Source: Enoplosus armatus (lineage: Eukaryota > Chordata > Actinopteri > Centrarchiformes > Enoplosidae). From it: DNA of 64,000 nt. Every line of letters begins with the position of its first letter. Within the stretch, counting starts at the first letter, position 1. The stretch lies in contig NC_092180.1 in the NCBI RefSeq assembly GCF_043641665.1, positions 3,720,391-3,784,390 on the forward strand, written 5' to 3'. The position numbers were made by a program, and so were the translations under genes. The notes beneath the pieces are model-generated. The model did not search any database and was not told where the DNA came from. It worked only from the letters and a program-made list of their open reading frames with translations. Shown here in pieces: positions 40,606-52,665 of this stretch.

Positions 40606-40840
40606 AAGATGGTAAGGCAACCCTTTTCCCCAGCTACTTCCTGTAGCTCCTCCTGGGGGATCCCACAGCGTTCCTCAAGGAGGCATCCTGATCCTTAACT
40701 GGCTTCTTCCACTGCAGTCACAGCGTCTCTACTCGTATCTCCTTCTGGTGGTCTGAGCTCTTCGCTGTGTTCCTGAGGCTGAGCCCAGAAAACCTGCAAA
40801 TGAAGCTCTTTTCAGTTGCTTGTGTTACATGGAAACACCT
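40606..40840 (-). mobile_element. Rex3/RTE-like LINE fragment
   Basis: Read on the plus strand it contains 'cccagctacttcctgtagct', 'cctgggggatcccacagcgt' and 'tctgagctcttcgctgtgtt', then 'aggctgagcccagaaaacct'. This is the reverse complement of the 3' coding part of Rex3-type RTE elements, which are abundant in percomorphs (recognised from memory). It is short and decayed, with no complete reverse transcriptase. Confidence 0.65.
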
Positions 40841-43800
40841 CTATTGCTGGAAGTAACCACTGGTTCATCCAGATTAGTGCATCTGGTGACAGGCATTGTT
40901 TGAACGAAACAAATTTGTCTAAGGCAAATGATCAGTCGATGAAATGGAGAGATTGAGTTAAAGGTGTTTTATGTGTCTATTTCAACATACGCCTCAGTTG
41001 TGTCAAATTATTCATGTGCTCGTGAAGATTATCGAGGCAACAGTAAAAGAGTTTGCATTTACTGCTTTCTCTGCACTGTTTCCTCCAACCGTGGACATTT
41101 AGCCAGACATATGGGCAAGGTCACCGTGGCCGTAACCCTCCCTGAGCTGCCAACCTGCTCATTAGGACTGCAACATCTGTGCTAACCACCACTCAGATTG
41201 CTGCAGGCAGTGCCCCCTTACATTAGTCTCTTAAACAAGCTAACAGCGAAGGCTCCATCTCTGCGCAGAATACTACGCACCCTTTTGACCACTCGTGATG
41301 GTCATTTGTTTCTGGCACCTGAACAGATTTGAACAACGATTCATCTCTTTGCTCTCAGCGAGAATTGACGCTGGATTCTGACCCCAAGTTTAGACATACA
41401 TTAGACTTGGTGATCGCCGGCTCCCAACCATCTCTCCGCTGTTACGTTGGCCTGTTGCCTGGATATGAAGAGCGACTGGAGGGTGACAATTTGTCACTGA
41501 CGGAGCTTGATTGATTGTGCGTGCCAGCCGCCCTGCACCGCTGGTATCTGAAACTAATTGAATGTAATATCAGAGAGATAGGATAGCGTGATGACAAATA
41601 GGCAGCCTTGTGAGGTTATTTAGACCCTATTGTAGACATTATCCCCCTTTTAACAGTTGCTCCTTTGCAGCCAGCCCCTGACTGGATCACTCAGATAAGT
41701 GATTACCATCTTTAGTGACCATAGTGGCAAGCTCTCATTATCTTATTTAGCTCCGGTACTCGGTAGCTGAAGTAGACTTAAACCATTTTCCAGTTAACCA
41801 ATGAAGAATCAGAAAGAGGAGCAGCTTCTGGCACTTTGTGATAGTGAAAATCTTAATGTCATGAATGCTGTTTTGCCAGAAGAGATGAGGGCTCTTTTAG
41901 GCTCTGGCTAAGCTCTTTTTTGCAAACCAGGCAGCTGCAGAGGAGCGACAGTGGATTTATTTTGGTGAAGGACTGTGTTTGCCCAGTCATGCAGCACTGA
42001 CGAGCATTGGGGCTCAGGGGTTTGGATTGGGGAAGGGGAGGGGGGGTCAGAGGGTGGAGGTGGGACCAGGCATGTAGCTCTGAGGCTGGGGGTGGGGAGG
42101 ATGCTGCACTCAGGATGCTGCTTGGCCCTCAAGAGCCATCTGGCCCTCACCCTCTCCCTGCACCCTGAGGGAGGATGAAGGACAGGTGGCAGGGGCTGGT
42201 GGGATGGCCTGGACTTCGGCTATGGGGCAACACGATTGGCTAGCTGGACCCCCTGAAACACTGACCCCTCACATACCAAACGCCTGCTCAGCTTCGCGTC
42301 AGGAAGGACATTCTTGATGACCCTGGAAAGAAAATCTTTTCCTTCAGTCTGTGTTTTAGGGTCAGTTACCGGATGACGAATGTGTTGTTCATTTCAAATT
42401 CTAGAAATTGTAGAAATGTTTGACAATGAGACACAATTTTTCCTCATACAAAAATAGCCTAACCTTCTCTAAGTGAGAACACAGCATCAATATACGACAG
42501 TTTAACAAAATAAAAGATAAACTGTGTGTTATCTCATCTAATTTCATCTAATAAAATAAAAGAGGAAATAACTGATTGAAATGCAAGTGCACGCATAAAA
42601 GCTGCATAACCCCCCCCTCCTCATTTTAATTGCATGAACAGTTTTATTTAATGTAAGACAGTATTTTTGCCCCAAGCCTCCATTAATTTATTACCCTGCT
42701 GGAAAAAAAAAAGACTGTTGATAAACTTGTTCTGTTTCATTAGGCGACAGAACAACATACAGCCGAATGTGAACCGAACAAATCAACAAAATATCCACAT
42801 TTTCAGCAGAATTCAATTTGTGTGCTATGTGTGACAGCTCCGCTCTCTATGGCTGGAGAAATGGTGTTGTCAGTAACACACTCAGCAGGGTGTGTGATGG
42901 TCCGGCTGTCCTGACTCGCACAACATTGTAATCCCTGTCTGGGGGTCAGTGGGCAAGATCTGGTTCAGGCTGGTTCAGGGGAGGTGCTCGGCTGATGAAC
43001 AGGTGCTTCAGCTCGCTCCTGTGGCGATGGGATTTCCTCTGTGCTGCGGCCATTGTGTCCATATTCAAACACATACGCACGAGAACAACACATTTTATAA
43101 ACCGTTAATCATTTCAGCAGGTGGCTGTGAATTGGGAACAGTCCTTATAAATTAAGGGCTCTTTTGTCTTTGGGTTTCATTTCAGTGAATAATGAAGTTA
43201 TAATTAAAGCTGAGAACCAGCGTTTGCCATATCTGGGGAGAGCTTGTTTTAAGACTGTCTATCACACAGAACTGCTGCTACCACTTTCACTGTTTAATTA
43301 TTTTTCCTCCAAGAGCACTTGTTTTGATGGGTTCTTGCCAGTGGATATATTTCGTATTATTAGATATGCATTTATTTTTCATTTTAACCTCATAAAAAAA
43401 ATATAAAATCCATGCGCAGCACCTGTTAGGATAGCTTCAGGCTCAGGTCGTATGTGACTGGAGTAGATAGAGGAAGGTGGCCCAGCGCCACCAGATCAGC
43501 ATGTATGAAACTGGAAGCGGGTTCTTCTGTGTGTGTTTTTAAGAGCGGTTGTCCCAGCTTCAACATGTGATGTTTTCTCCAATCTCTGCCCTCTCATCTT
43601 CATCCCGGGGAATACAGTCGGAATTCAATTTTACACACCAGGAATTTTCCAAGCGATAAGGAGGAATGAGGAGTGAAAAAGGTGCTTTTTTTTTTTTTTT
43701 TCATCTGTAGCCCCGAGTGTGGAGCTGGAGGTTCTTCACGTTCCTCCAGCCAATCCCCCCTCTTACACACACACACTCCACAGCCTCTTAACCTCAGCCC

Positions 43801-46499
43801 TGCCTCCATCATTGAGCCCGTGGAGTAAATTGGTCACGTTTGGAGAGGAATTCAAATAGTCAAGATTGTAGCAGGAGGCTGCGGACAAAGGGAAGTGGAG
43901 GAGAGGGAAGGTGGACAGGGTTTCTCTACATCAGCCTCCTTTTGTTACAAGAAATACAGATTTCTGCCGTGTGTTGTTCACTGAAATATTGCTGGACACT
44001 GTTTGCCTGCAGGGCTATGGGAGACACAATTGGCACTGTGACGATGAACAATGGTACTGAGGAAACATAGTGCCTTGTTTTCAAATTCTCTCAAGGCCCG
44101 TTTTTTCCAGAAGGAAAATTATATTTTCCTTCTAGCTGTTGTTCAAATTTTGATTTCATTTCATAATTTATATATTTTCTTGTCCACTTTTTTTTTTTGT
44201 TTGTTTTTACCTCAGAGAATGCAAGCGCATGGCACCATCTGGGTTCATGTTAGACCAAGACTAAAGGCAAAAACCCAGACTCAAGTACCACAGATGACAA
44301 CTACTTACAAGTGGTAATTGGATGCGTCTATATGAAATCCAAGCCCATCTATTGTAGTACATGTGTTGGTATGTAGCTTCCATGAGATCATTTGTGAGAT
44401 AATTTATTCGCTATCCTATGGAGGGATTAGACCTCAACGCTTCTTTTATCTTCGTGAATAAATAATCCTGTTTTATTCATGCAAACAGATTTTCCACCAG
44501 TGTCTCTCTCAGCGTGTAATCCGCTGAACATGAAGTGATGAATCAGAAAATGATTTCCTGTCTCCAGCACCTTCCCCCAGTCTCTCTCCACCTTCCCAGA
44601 CGTCGCTGTTGCTTTTCTCTGCATGTTAATGCGCTCTCTGCTCAATGTGCTGCAAGAGAGTCAGGGTGGTGTTGGATCTGTGGGATAAATAACTTCTACG
44701 GCACGCAGAGGTGGGAAGCAGCTAATTATGAATTGTTTCTGTACTCGAGGAATGATGCTTGCTGCTTAGAGGTGTTTTTCTAGGTGTTATATGTTGGGCA
44801 GAAAACTCCAAATATGTACCATTAAGAATTTGAAATGATCATATCGGAGTTTGATAATTGGAGACATTTTTAGCTGCTTCAGTTGTGTAGTTGGTTCTGA
44901 AACCAAAGCAGCCAAATCATCTCTCAGTGAGAACACACTTGAAAGAGTCACCATTTGCAAAGCACCGACAGTACAGTGGCGAGTCAGCAGTTGCACTCCG
45001 GCAACAAATTAAAAGAAAAATAACAAACTTTGAAGCACTTCAGGTATTTTTTTTACTTTATTTAGGCAATCTTTTGAAAACAACAACAAAAATATATTAA
45101 CCTGCCATAACTTTTTTTGGCCACTTGGGGGCAGCACAAACTATGACGAACACGATAGCAAACAGTTGCTTATTTACACATCCAGCAGTTACAGAGCAAC
45201 ATTATTATTCATTTGGAGTTGTGTTTCTGGCCACCGGTCGAATAATATTAATTAATTAATTCTCTCTTTTGGCTCAGTTTTTGGTCTCTACCAACTCCTG
45301 AGGCGAATATGTGGCTCTTTAGCTCGTAAATGCTCCACTATGTTCACCAGCTAGTTGCTGAAATATCGATTATAACTTTAACTATGTTCAGAAATGATCA
45401 ATGGGATGGCAGTTAGTGGAGACCAGGTTTCCCTGGCTTGAGGTTTTGCTTTACTGTCAGTAAATAAGGCAAAGCTCTGTTGAATTAGTGGGAGTGTGAT
45501 GCTCTTTGTGCTCGAAACTGATGAAATGGGTGGATGTTATGATACTACATTAACTTTTGGTGGTAAGAGCATTTATTTAATCTTAAGTTTACCTCCCATA
45601 ACTACAAAAATAGAGATAGCAATGAGCCTTTTAATTATAGACGAGATGTGTGTCTATTAAGAACAGGCTGTTAATTTGACTCGAACATGAATGAACACAG
45701 AATATTAATGGTTTGTGGTTTTACTTAAAGGTTTCTGTCCTGCTGTCAGCTGCTTCCATATTTGAGTAAAACATCAGTGTCAAGTGTAATGGCTCATTAG
45801 TGGGTATACCAGAGGGATATTTCATATTTGTATCACAGTGGGCCAGGATGTATTCAGGATCTGAAGTTTGTGGTCCCAGAGGACCACGTCGGGTCCCCCT
45901 CATGGCTGCCGGATGCTGCCTCAGCACTATTTTAGAGGGCAGTGCTGCAGACATGGAGCTCTGCTGTAATTGAGCTATTCAATTCCTGGGAGAGCACTAA
46001 GCTGGGCGTTAGAACAGATGTTTTTCATGTGACTCTGTCTATAGCAAAGACATAATCAATGTAAATAAAGGGCAGCTGGGAATGGGATGACAGGCGGGTC
46101 AGGGTTTCTATTTCGAGAGGAGGGGGAAGCTCACTAATAAATATGTAAATAGTACAAGACTAATTATGAGCACATTCAATTTTTATTTCTGCTGTTAAAA
46201 ACTTGAGTTGTCAACTTTTCATGGCATGTTTGTGTGCTCAAGTGGAGTACAGTGCCTGTCATTGCAACATGGGTCATGTTTTAATATGTGGGACATCATG
46301 CAGGCTCAGGCTGCTGTGAACGAATCCCCAATATTGGTGGTTATATTGTAAATATAGATGGTAAACAAATTGTGCTTTTAGGGTCAGTTATTATTTGCAT
46401 CTAGTTTGATGCATTGAATGCTAATGAGGCAGAAATATCCAATTTGTTTGTCATATCATATAAGATAGATAACAATAATCTTCTAATGATTCCACGATG

Positions 46500-46525
46500 T
46501 CTTCTTCTTCTTCTTCTTCTTCTTC
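46500..46525. repeat. (TTC)n microsatellite
   Basis: About eight TTC units followed directly by AG. It imitates a splice acceptor, but no plausible exon follows. Confidence 0.9.
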
Positions 46526-49500
46526 AGGTTTGCTACCTGGGTGCAAACTGCACAGCTAAACTAAAACAATGTGTGAGATTTCAGAACCTACCAAAATATC
46601 CCCTCATTTTTGATTAACACCTAGAAGCGAAACTGAAAATAGTTTTCTAGTTTGCAGCTTGTATTTTTGAAAATCTAATCGACTGACAGATATAACAGAA
46701 TAGCAGGGACCTTATTAGGAGGTTGGTGCAGATCAAAAAGCGACAAACTCGCCTGCCTGGAAATCGTTTTTCAAGTGTGAAGTGATGGGAGCTGGTTGTG
46801 ATACAGTAGTTTGACTGAAGTTAGTCCAGAACTGCCTGCAAAAACAGGTGGATTTCTCAAAATGACTCAAAATGTATTTCATCAAGCAAAATGTTCATAA
46901 AAGACCTTTGATCGTATTCGTATATAAATGGCAAACTAAATCAGAATCGATTGCCCGAGAGAACCAGTTAAGATGATGCAGGAGGGGATCACGCCCGAGT
47001 ATCCACCCCCACAGACTTTGTAAGGTGATCGTTGATACGGACTATTCGTGGATCATCCTAACATCGAGACCGGGACACTTTACCTCGAGTGTGCAGCTCA
47101 CAATCAATAACATCTTTCCAGACACAGTCAAGATAATCCAGAATGTCAAAGCTGTGAAAAAAGTGGAGCTTGTGTTACTAAGTAGTCAAAGGTCTTGTTC
47201 GAGGTGAAGTGAGGTAAGTCTGTTACAGGGTCAGACCAGGACATAAGGAAGCCTTGGAATTCATAGGTCAACTTGTGTTGGATAATACAACATCTCTGTC
47301 CTCTATGACAGCAAAACACACACACACAGCTCACCAGGGTCACCACAAGCCCCCCTCTTCACTTCACCTCCCTCCTCCTCCTCCTCTCCCATAACAACCC
47401 CCATTCTAGTATCACTTACACACATAATCAATACAGGCTCTCTGCTGTTATTGATCCAGGCAGGGTGTATACACAGCTGCTGAGGCCAGACCGTGGCCTC
47501 CTGCCTGGAATCAAGAATCCAGAAAAGGACACTTGATCACCCGCACCTGGTTCTCCTCCGCTGTCTCCAAGATGTGTCGAGCACCGGGAGATCCAGGGAG
47601 AAGACGGAGGACATCAAAGGCTCTTGCTTTATACAGTTAATCAGTGTTTGTTAGGAAATCTGTGTGTCGCAGGTCAATGACTCTCTTTCACAGTATAATG
47701 AAGTGTGCTCTTGACTTGTGGCTGCAGGGCTTCGTGAGGACTGATGAGTAACTTTGAGTTATCTCTCAAAACATTAAGGGTGGTTTGAACGCCAGCGCCT
47801 TCAGGTGAGAATAATCCACTTAAAGTTGTGTGGCACCACTTGAAGAATGCCTTAAATTGTAGGTGTACGTCTACTGCCAAGAAAATTGCTGTTTCTTTGG
47901 AGAGCAATTCCAACCAATTACAAGAAAATGCATCGATTAATGGGTAAAGATGTTGACGTCTGATAGAAAGCAGTTTGTCTTGTTTGGAAAGCGGAGATGA
48001 GCTCAATGAAGTCTGGACTTGTCTTATTCTTCATGTGTGATATGAACGCCAGAGAAGGAAGATCAAGTCGATCATGCTTAGCAAAAGTTACAGGTACTGG
48101 ATTCACATTGGCTGCTATGTTTCGCTACTGCTAGTTGTTCTGCTACGCTGGCAGGATGACCGGAGCAGGATGCTCTATAAATGAGCTGCTGATGAGGCCA
48201 TTGAAGTTTTGTGCACGTGCCAAAGATATAAAATGATGTAGATAAGTGCTGTATTTCCATGAAGAGCCACCTGCTTTGCCAGGAACATGCATTTTGTATT
48301 ATGCAGTTCAGGACTATAACAACTCATCTTATGCCAGTTAACGTGTTGGCCTGATTAGAGGCAGAATGCTCCATTAGTTCATGTGACGTTGGTGTATGTG
48401 GTCCTTACCAATGTTAGCTTGTTAGTCAAGCCAGTATCTCTGTGTTTTGTACATTGAGCGTCCTGTCATAACCGTAGGACGTAAAAAAAAAGCTCACAGC
48501 ACACTCCCAAACTGCAACGAGTTGGGCGTCTGGTTGATCCAACGTACTGTTTGGACGTGGGTTCGGAAACCGACTGACGTCTCCAAACAACAGTTTGCCT
48601 CCTCTATGTGACACTTTTGGTTATTTCTATGCTACAAACCCAGGATTTGCTTTTATTTAGGCAGTGTGTGTATACAAACATAAAATGCTTTCTACTGAGG
48701 TTTGGTCTAAAGAAATCAAACTGCAGGCGTGATTGATGGTTGCCTGAAGGCTGTCTTATTGCTCGGTGGTAGGAGACAATGTTGCCTGGAGCATCTGAAG
48801 GCAGCTTTGCCCATAATGACAGCAGGCTGTAACTGCACCCTGGGAATTCAATTACCTTTAATTCTACCTTCCCCACTTGGACATGTTGCCCTCTGTCAGA
48901 GCCAATCAGTATAATCTAATGAAATCAAATATGATGCGTTTGCCCCTGATTGATTTGATTCATGCATGGATTGGGCTGGCTGCCTCCGCGCAATTAAGTT
49001 GTTGCAACAACCTGCAAAAACTGTAGGTTCTCACTATTTCAGATGTGGTATTGATTTACCGAGAGGACCTGAGGTGATGCGGTGTTGATAGATCAGAAAT
49101 GACACCAGGATTAGTGAAAATGATTGAAGAAGGTCTTGTAGGGGTTTTGGTGGGGATTAATGGTGGCTGGTTTGAGGTGTTGCAGGGAAAAGATACATCA
49201 CTGACTCCCATTCACACAGTGTAACCCCAGAGACTGGAGTTCAATCCCTACATCAGCACTTTGCCTCTCTCCCATCTCTCACTACTTGGGTTTCTTTAAA
49301 TGAATCATGAGGAAATAGAATAAGTTTGAGGGCAATTAGTTGCCTTAGAATAAAGATTATTCTGACTGAAAAGCAACCACGTAAATTCAAGGATGAATGA
49401 CGATAAAAAATTACAATAACAGCTCCCAGCAAACCACGTCGAATGAAAGTCTGAAAGAGACAATAATCCTCTGAAACAACTTGTACCTTCTTTTCAGAAG

Positions 49501-50422
49501 GATGCTAGCAGAGAATGCTACTTGTTGTGGAATACAGTGAGATTATTAGTCAGAAGTTTAATGTCAGTGGCTTGGAAAAATGTTTCTGGCTTCTTCAGGA
49601 TTTCAGATTTTAACACACAGCTTATCTTTCCTGCCCTGTTTTCATCTCATTCTTGATTTGTGAACGGGTGAAATCACGCCTCAATTGGGGCGTTTGGCTG
49701 CGTTCATACCAACAATTGCACGGCATCTGAACACATAGCCTCCTCAGTTGTTTCAGGGGCCTTGATTTAAAACAAAATAACACACTGTGCTGGCCGATCA
49801 AATACATGTGAGTGCACATTCCAGTACTTTTCATGTTGTGATTTTACTGTTTACCTCTGGATTGGCAAAGAACTTCTTGTGAACTTAACAGAGTTGTAAA
49901 ATCCTGCCTCACAGTATTAGAAACTGTGTTTTGGCGTCTCATACGCCTCACGGGGTGTAATTTATCTTAACATCGTTACCTGTAGCAACCCGCCCACACC
50001 ACTGCAGTTTCTTGCTATTTTTGTCTAAACTCAGCCTCATTCCCACGAGTGTGCACTGTGTGGTGCCGTCGGTGGCTTTATTTGATTATTACAGTAGTGT
50101 CAGGTCAGGTTTATGTGCTTCACCTCACGTCACAATGTTACTACGGTGCTAAAATCAGATTAAAGTGGCAAACAAGAGTCTTTCGTCTTCATTCCAAACC
50201 ACACACACACACCTCTGTGTTATGGTGGTAGTTCCCATCACTTTTGAAGGCAGAGATGCTGGTGTAAGCGCTACAGCAGGGGTCACCAGACATGGGGCTC
50301 AAGGACGTCGCAGTAATGTAATCTTAGCTGTTAATAGGACTCTGAGGGGGGGTGTGATAGCCCAAGAGTGGGAAAGCATTGCAACCTGATAGTGGTTACT
50401 TATATACACCACAGGGCATCCG

Positions 50423-50426
<4 letters not shown>

Positions 50427-50459
<33 letters not shown>

Positions 50460-50460
50460 G
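50427..50460. repeat. (CA)n microsatellite
   Basis: About 17 CA/CG dinucleotides, GC at both edges. Confidence 0.92.
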
Positions 50461-51904
50461 CACAGAAACGCATCTTTTCCTTTATCTGTATTATCAATGC
50501 TTTACAGTGCTGTTCTTTGAACCTTACAATCATGTCATTAGAAAACACTTGAAGCTAAGTGTTTTAAGCCTTTAACCTTTCGTTCAGATTTGACATTCAG
50601 AGGTTGCAGGAGTGCGTGTGAGTGTTCATCTAAACAGTGATCACAGTCAGGAGGGATCGATAGAGAGCGGATAAGGGCTCTAATCAATACCCATCAGAGT
50701 TCCGCTGATCAAATATTTATCCAGGAAGAGAGAGGAGAATAGACTCCCTGTCTGCCTGCCTGCTCGTCTGTCTCTCCGCCTGATGGTAATTCTCTTTTCC
50801 AGGTCTGTCTGCACAAGTCTGGCCTCTCTGTCTTTGTAACGGGAGTCAACCTCAGAGCCTTTTAGTGCCGGTGGACTCAGAGATGCTTCACTCAGGAGAA
50901 AGGGTTTCACTCAGCCCATGTATCTTGATCCAACACTCCACATGCTGAGGTGGGGCGGGACAGCACTGCTGACGTGGCCTTGTTTGTTCTGTGTCGCTGA
51001 GCACCAGGTGACAAAAGTTGAAAGTAGTTTTGAGGAGATGCGTCCTGGGTTGCCTGCCAAACCGCGGCAGAAAACCACTGAGTGACAAGACATCCTGGAT
51101 CTTTTTCATTGTGGTCGCTCACTGCTCGCTCTCTTTCGCTCTCTCTACCTCGTCCAGTCTGTCTGAATGAGGCCGTAGATGGACAGATCTGCAATGATTG
51201 GGCAGGTGCGTGTGCACAGGTGTAAAAGCAAACTCCACATTCAGTGTAGTGTCACCTTTGTGTTGACACCAGAAGGACTGGTATGTTTTCAGAGGGGAGA
51301 CGGGAGGAGTGTGAGTCTGGACAGATATGAGCTGATAGTCAGACTCTCTGTTCACCCCCGTTCTACATTTACTAATTAAACTTTAAGAAACATCACATCT
51401 GGATATAGTAAATATTCTAAAAACCACATCAAGGAACTGTTGAATGAAAACTGTCCATTGCAGGATTTGTGGAAGAACCTTTACATAGATTTTACAGATT
51501 TTCTTAATGTAATTTTCAAAGCTGTGACTGATAACAACAGGTAAGTTTTTGACTAAAGTCCTGTAAATTGAATATTTCAGGAAAGCAGTTCTCCTCATTG
51601 ACTTGTAAGGCATTATTAACATTAAAACTGAAGATATGTAGACGATCATTATGACGATCGGGTACCTGCTCTGAAACTTGGCGGTCAAACATCGATAAGA
51701 GAGCGTATCTTCACCTTCAGTCTAATTAATCTGCATTAACTCCCTGTGTAAAGCTTCCCCGCTCTGTTGCGCAGCCATCTACAGCATTGTTTTGTCAGGC
51801 GGAGACGAACACGTTAGCAGCTCCTCCTCGAACAAGATGCATCCAAAACGCACATGATAACAGCATGTAAAAACATGTTAATTTATTGGCTGTTGGGAGC
51901 CTCG

Positions 51905-51949
51905 TCTCCCTGTCTCTCTTGTCTCTCTTGTCTCTCTTGTCTCCCTCGC
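51905..51949. repeat. Short (TCTCTTG)n-type tandem repeat
   Basis: Four to five 10-bp units of 'ctctcttgtc' type. The Leu-Ser frame through it is a by-product. Confidence 0.8.
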
Positions 51950-52479
51950 TGGGGGAAAAGGGATTACTTCAAAATCTGAGTATGGGAATATTGGGCGAGG
52001 TGATTACAGGGCTGCTCTGTTCTCCTGATTGTGTTAATAGGTGCATGTTTATCTGTATTTTTCTGCCCTCTCTTCCACCATCTCCAGCAGTTTAATGCTG
52101 TTTCAGTTGTCAGGTTCAGGGGGTTAATTCACTGCTTGTATTTTCTCTCCCATTGAGCTTCTCCTTCCAGCTGTTTCAGCTATTGGCAGGCGGCTCTTAA
52201 CACTCTTACATCAGCCCTCCCTGGCTCGCTGAACTGTGGAGCTGGCAAAAGCGAACGGCGAGGGGAGGAGGTGCTGCAGGAGAGCGGGAGGTGGTGCCAG
52301 TTGGCTGAAGCAGTGAGAAAGTGAGGGTTTTTTTCCGCTAAAGAGACCCCCTGTAGCTGCAGTGATAACAGAATGATAGTGTGTGACTCAGAGGCAGAGG
52401 AGCTGTGTACCTTGATGCAGTGTTGAGCAGGAGATAAGACGCACACACTCTGACACATAAAAGCAGCATGTTTGGAGAT

Positions 52480-52505
52480 GTGTGTGTGTGTGTGTGTGTG
52501 TGTGT
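52480..52505. repeat. (GT)n microsatellite
   Basis: About 13 GT units. Confidence 0.92.
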
Positions 52506-52649
52506 ATTTGAAGTGGTTGAGTAGTGCGACAGCAGCAGTGCGGAACATACAGACTTGGATTGAGTACAAAAGCGGCTGGTGATTTTATTATTTTACCAAC
52601 ATCCAACAGCACAATTTTCTGCTGTTCCTTCACTGTGCTTCCTTAATCA

Positions 52650-52665
52650 CCCCCCCCCCCCCCCC
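52650..52665. repeat. Poly-C tract
   Basis: About 16 C in a row. Similar tracts occur at 53269-53282 and 62479-62492. Confidence 0.9.

Noticed and set aside
46500..46620. Polypyrimidine tract plus AG followed by an open frame, like a nav2 exon
   Set aside because: The tract is a TTC microsatellite, and the frame after it shows no similarity to navigator proteins and no good donor.
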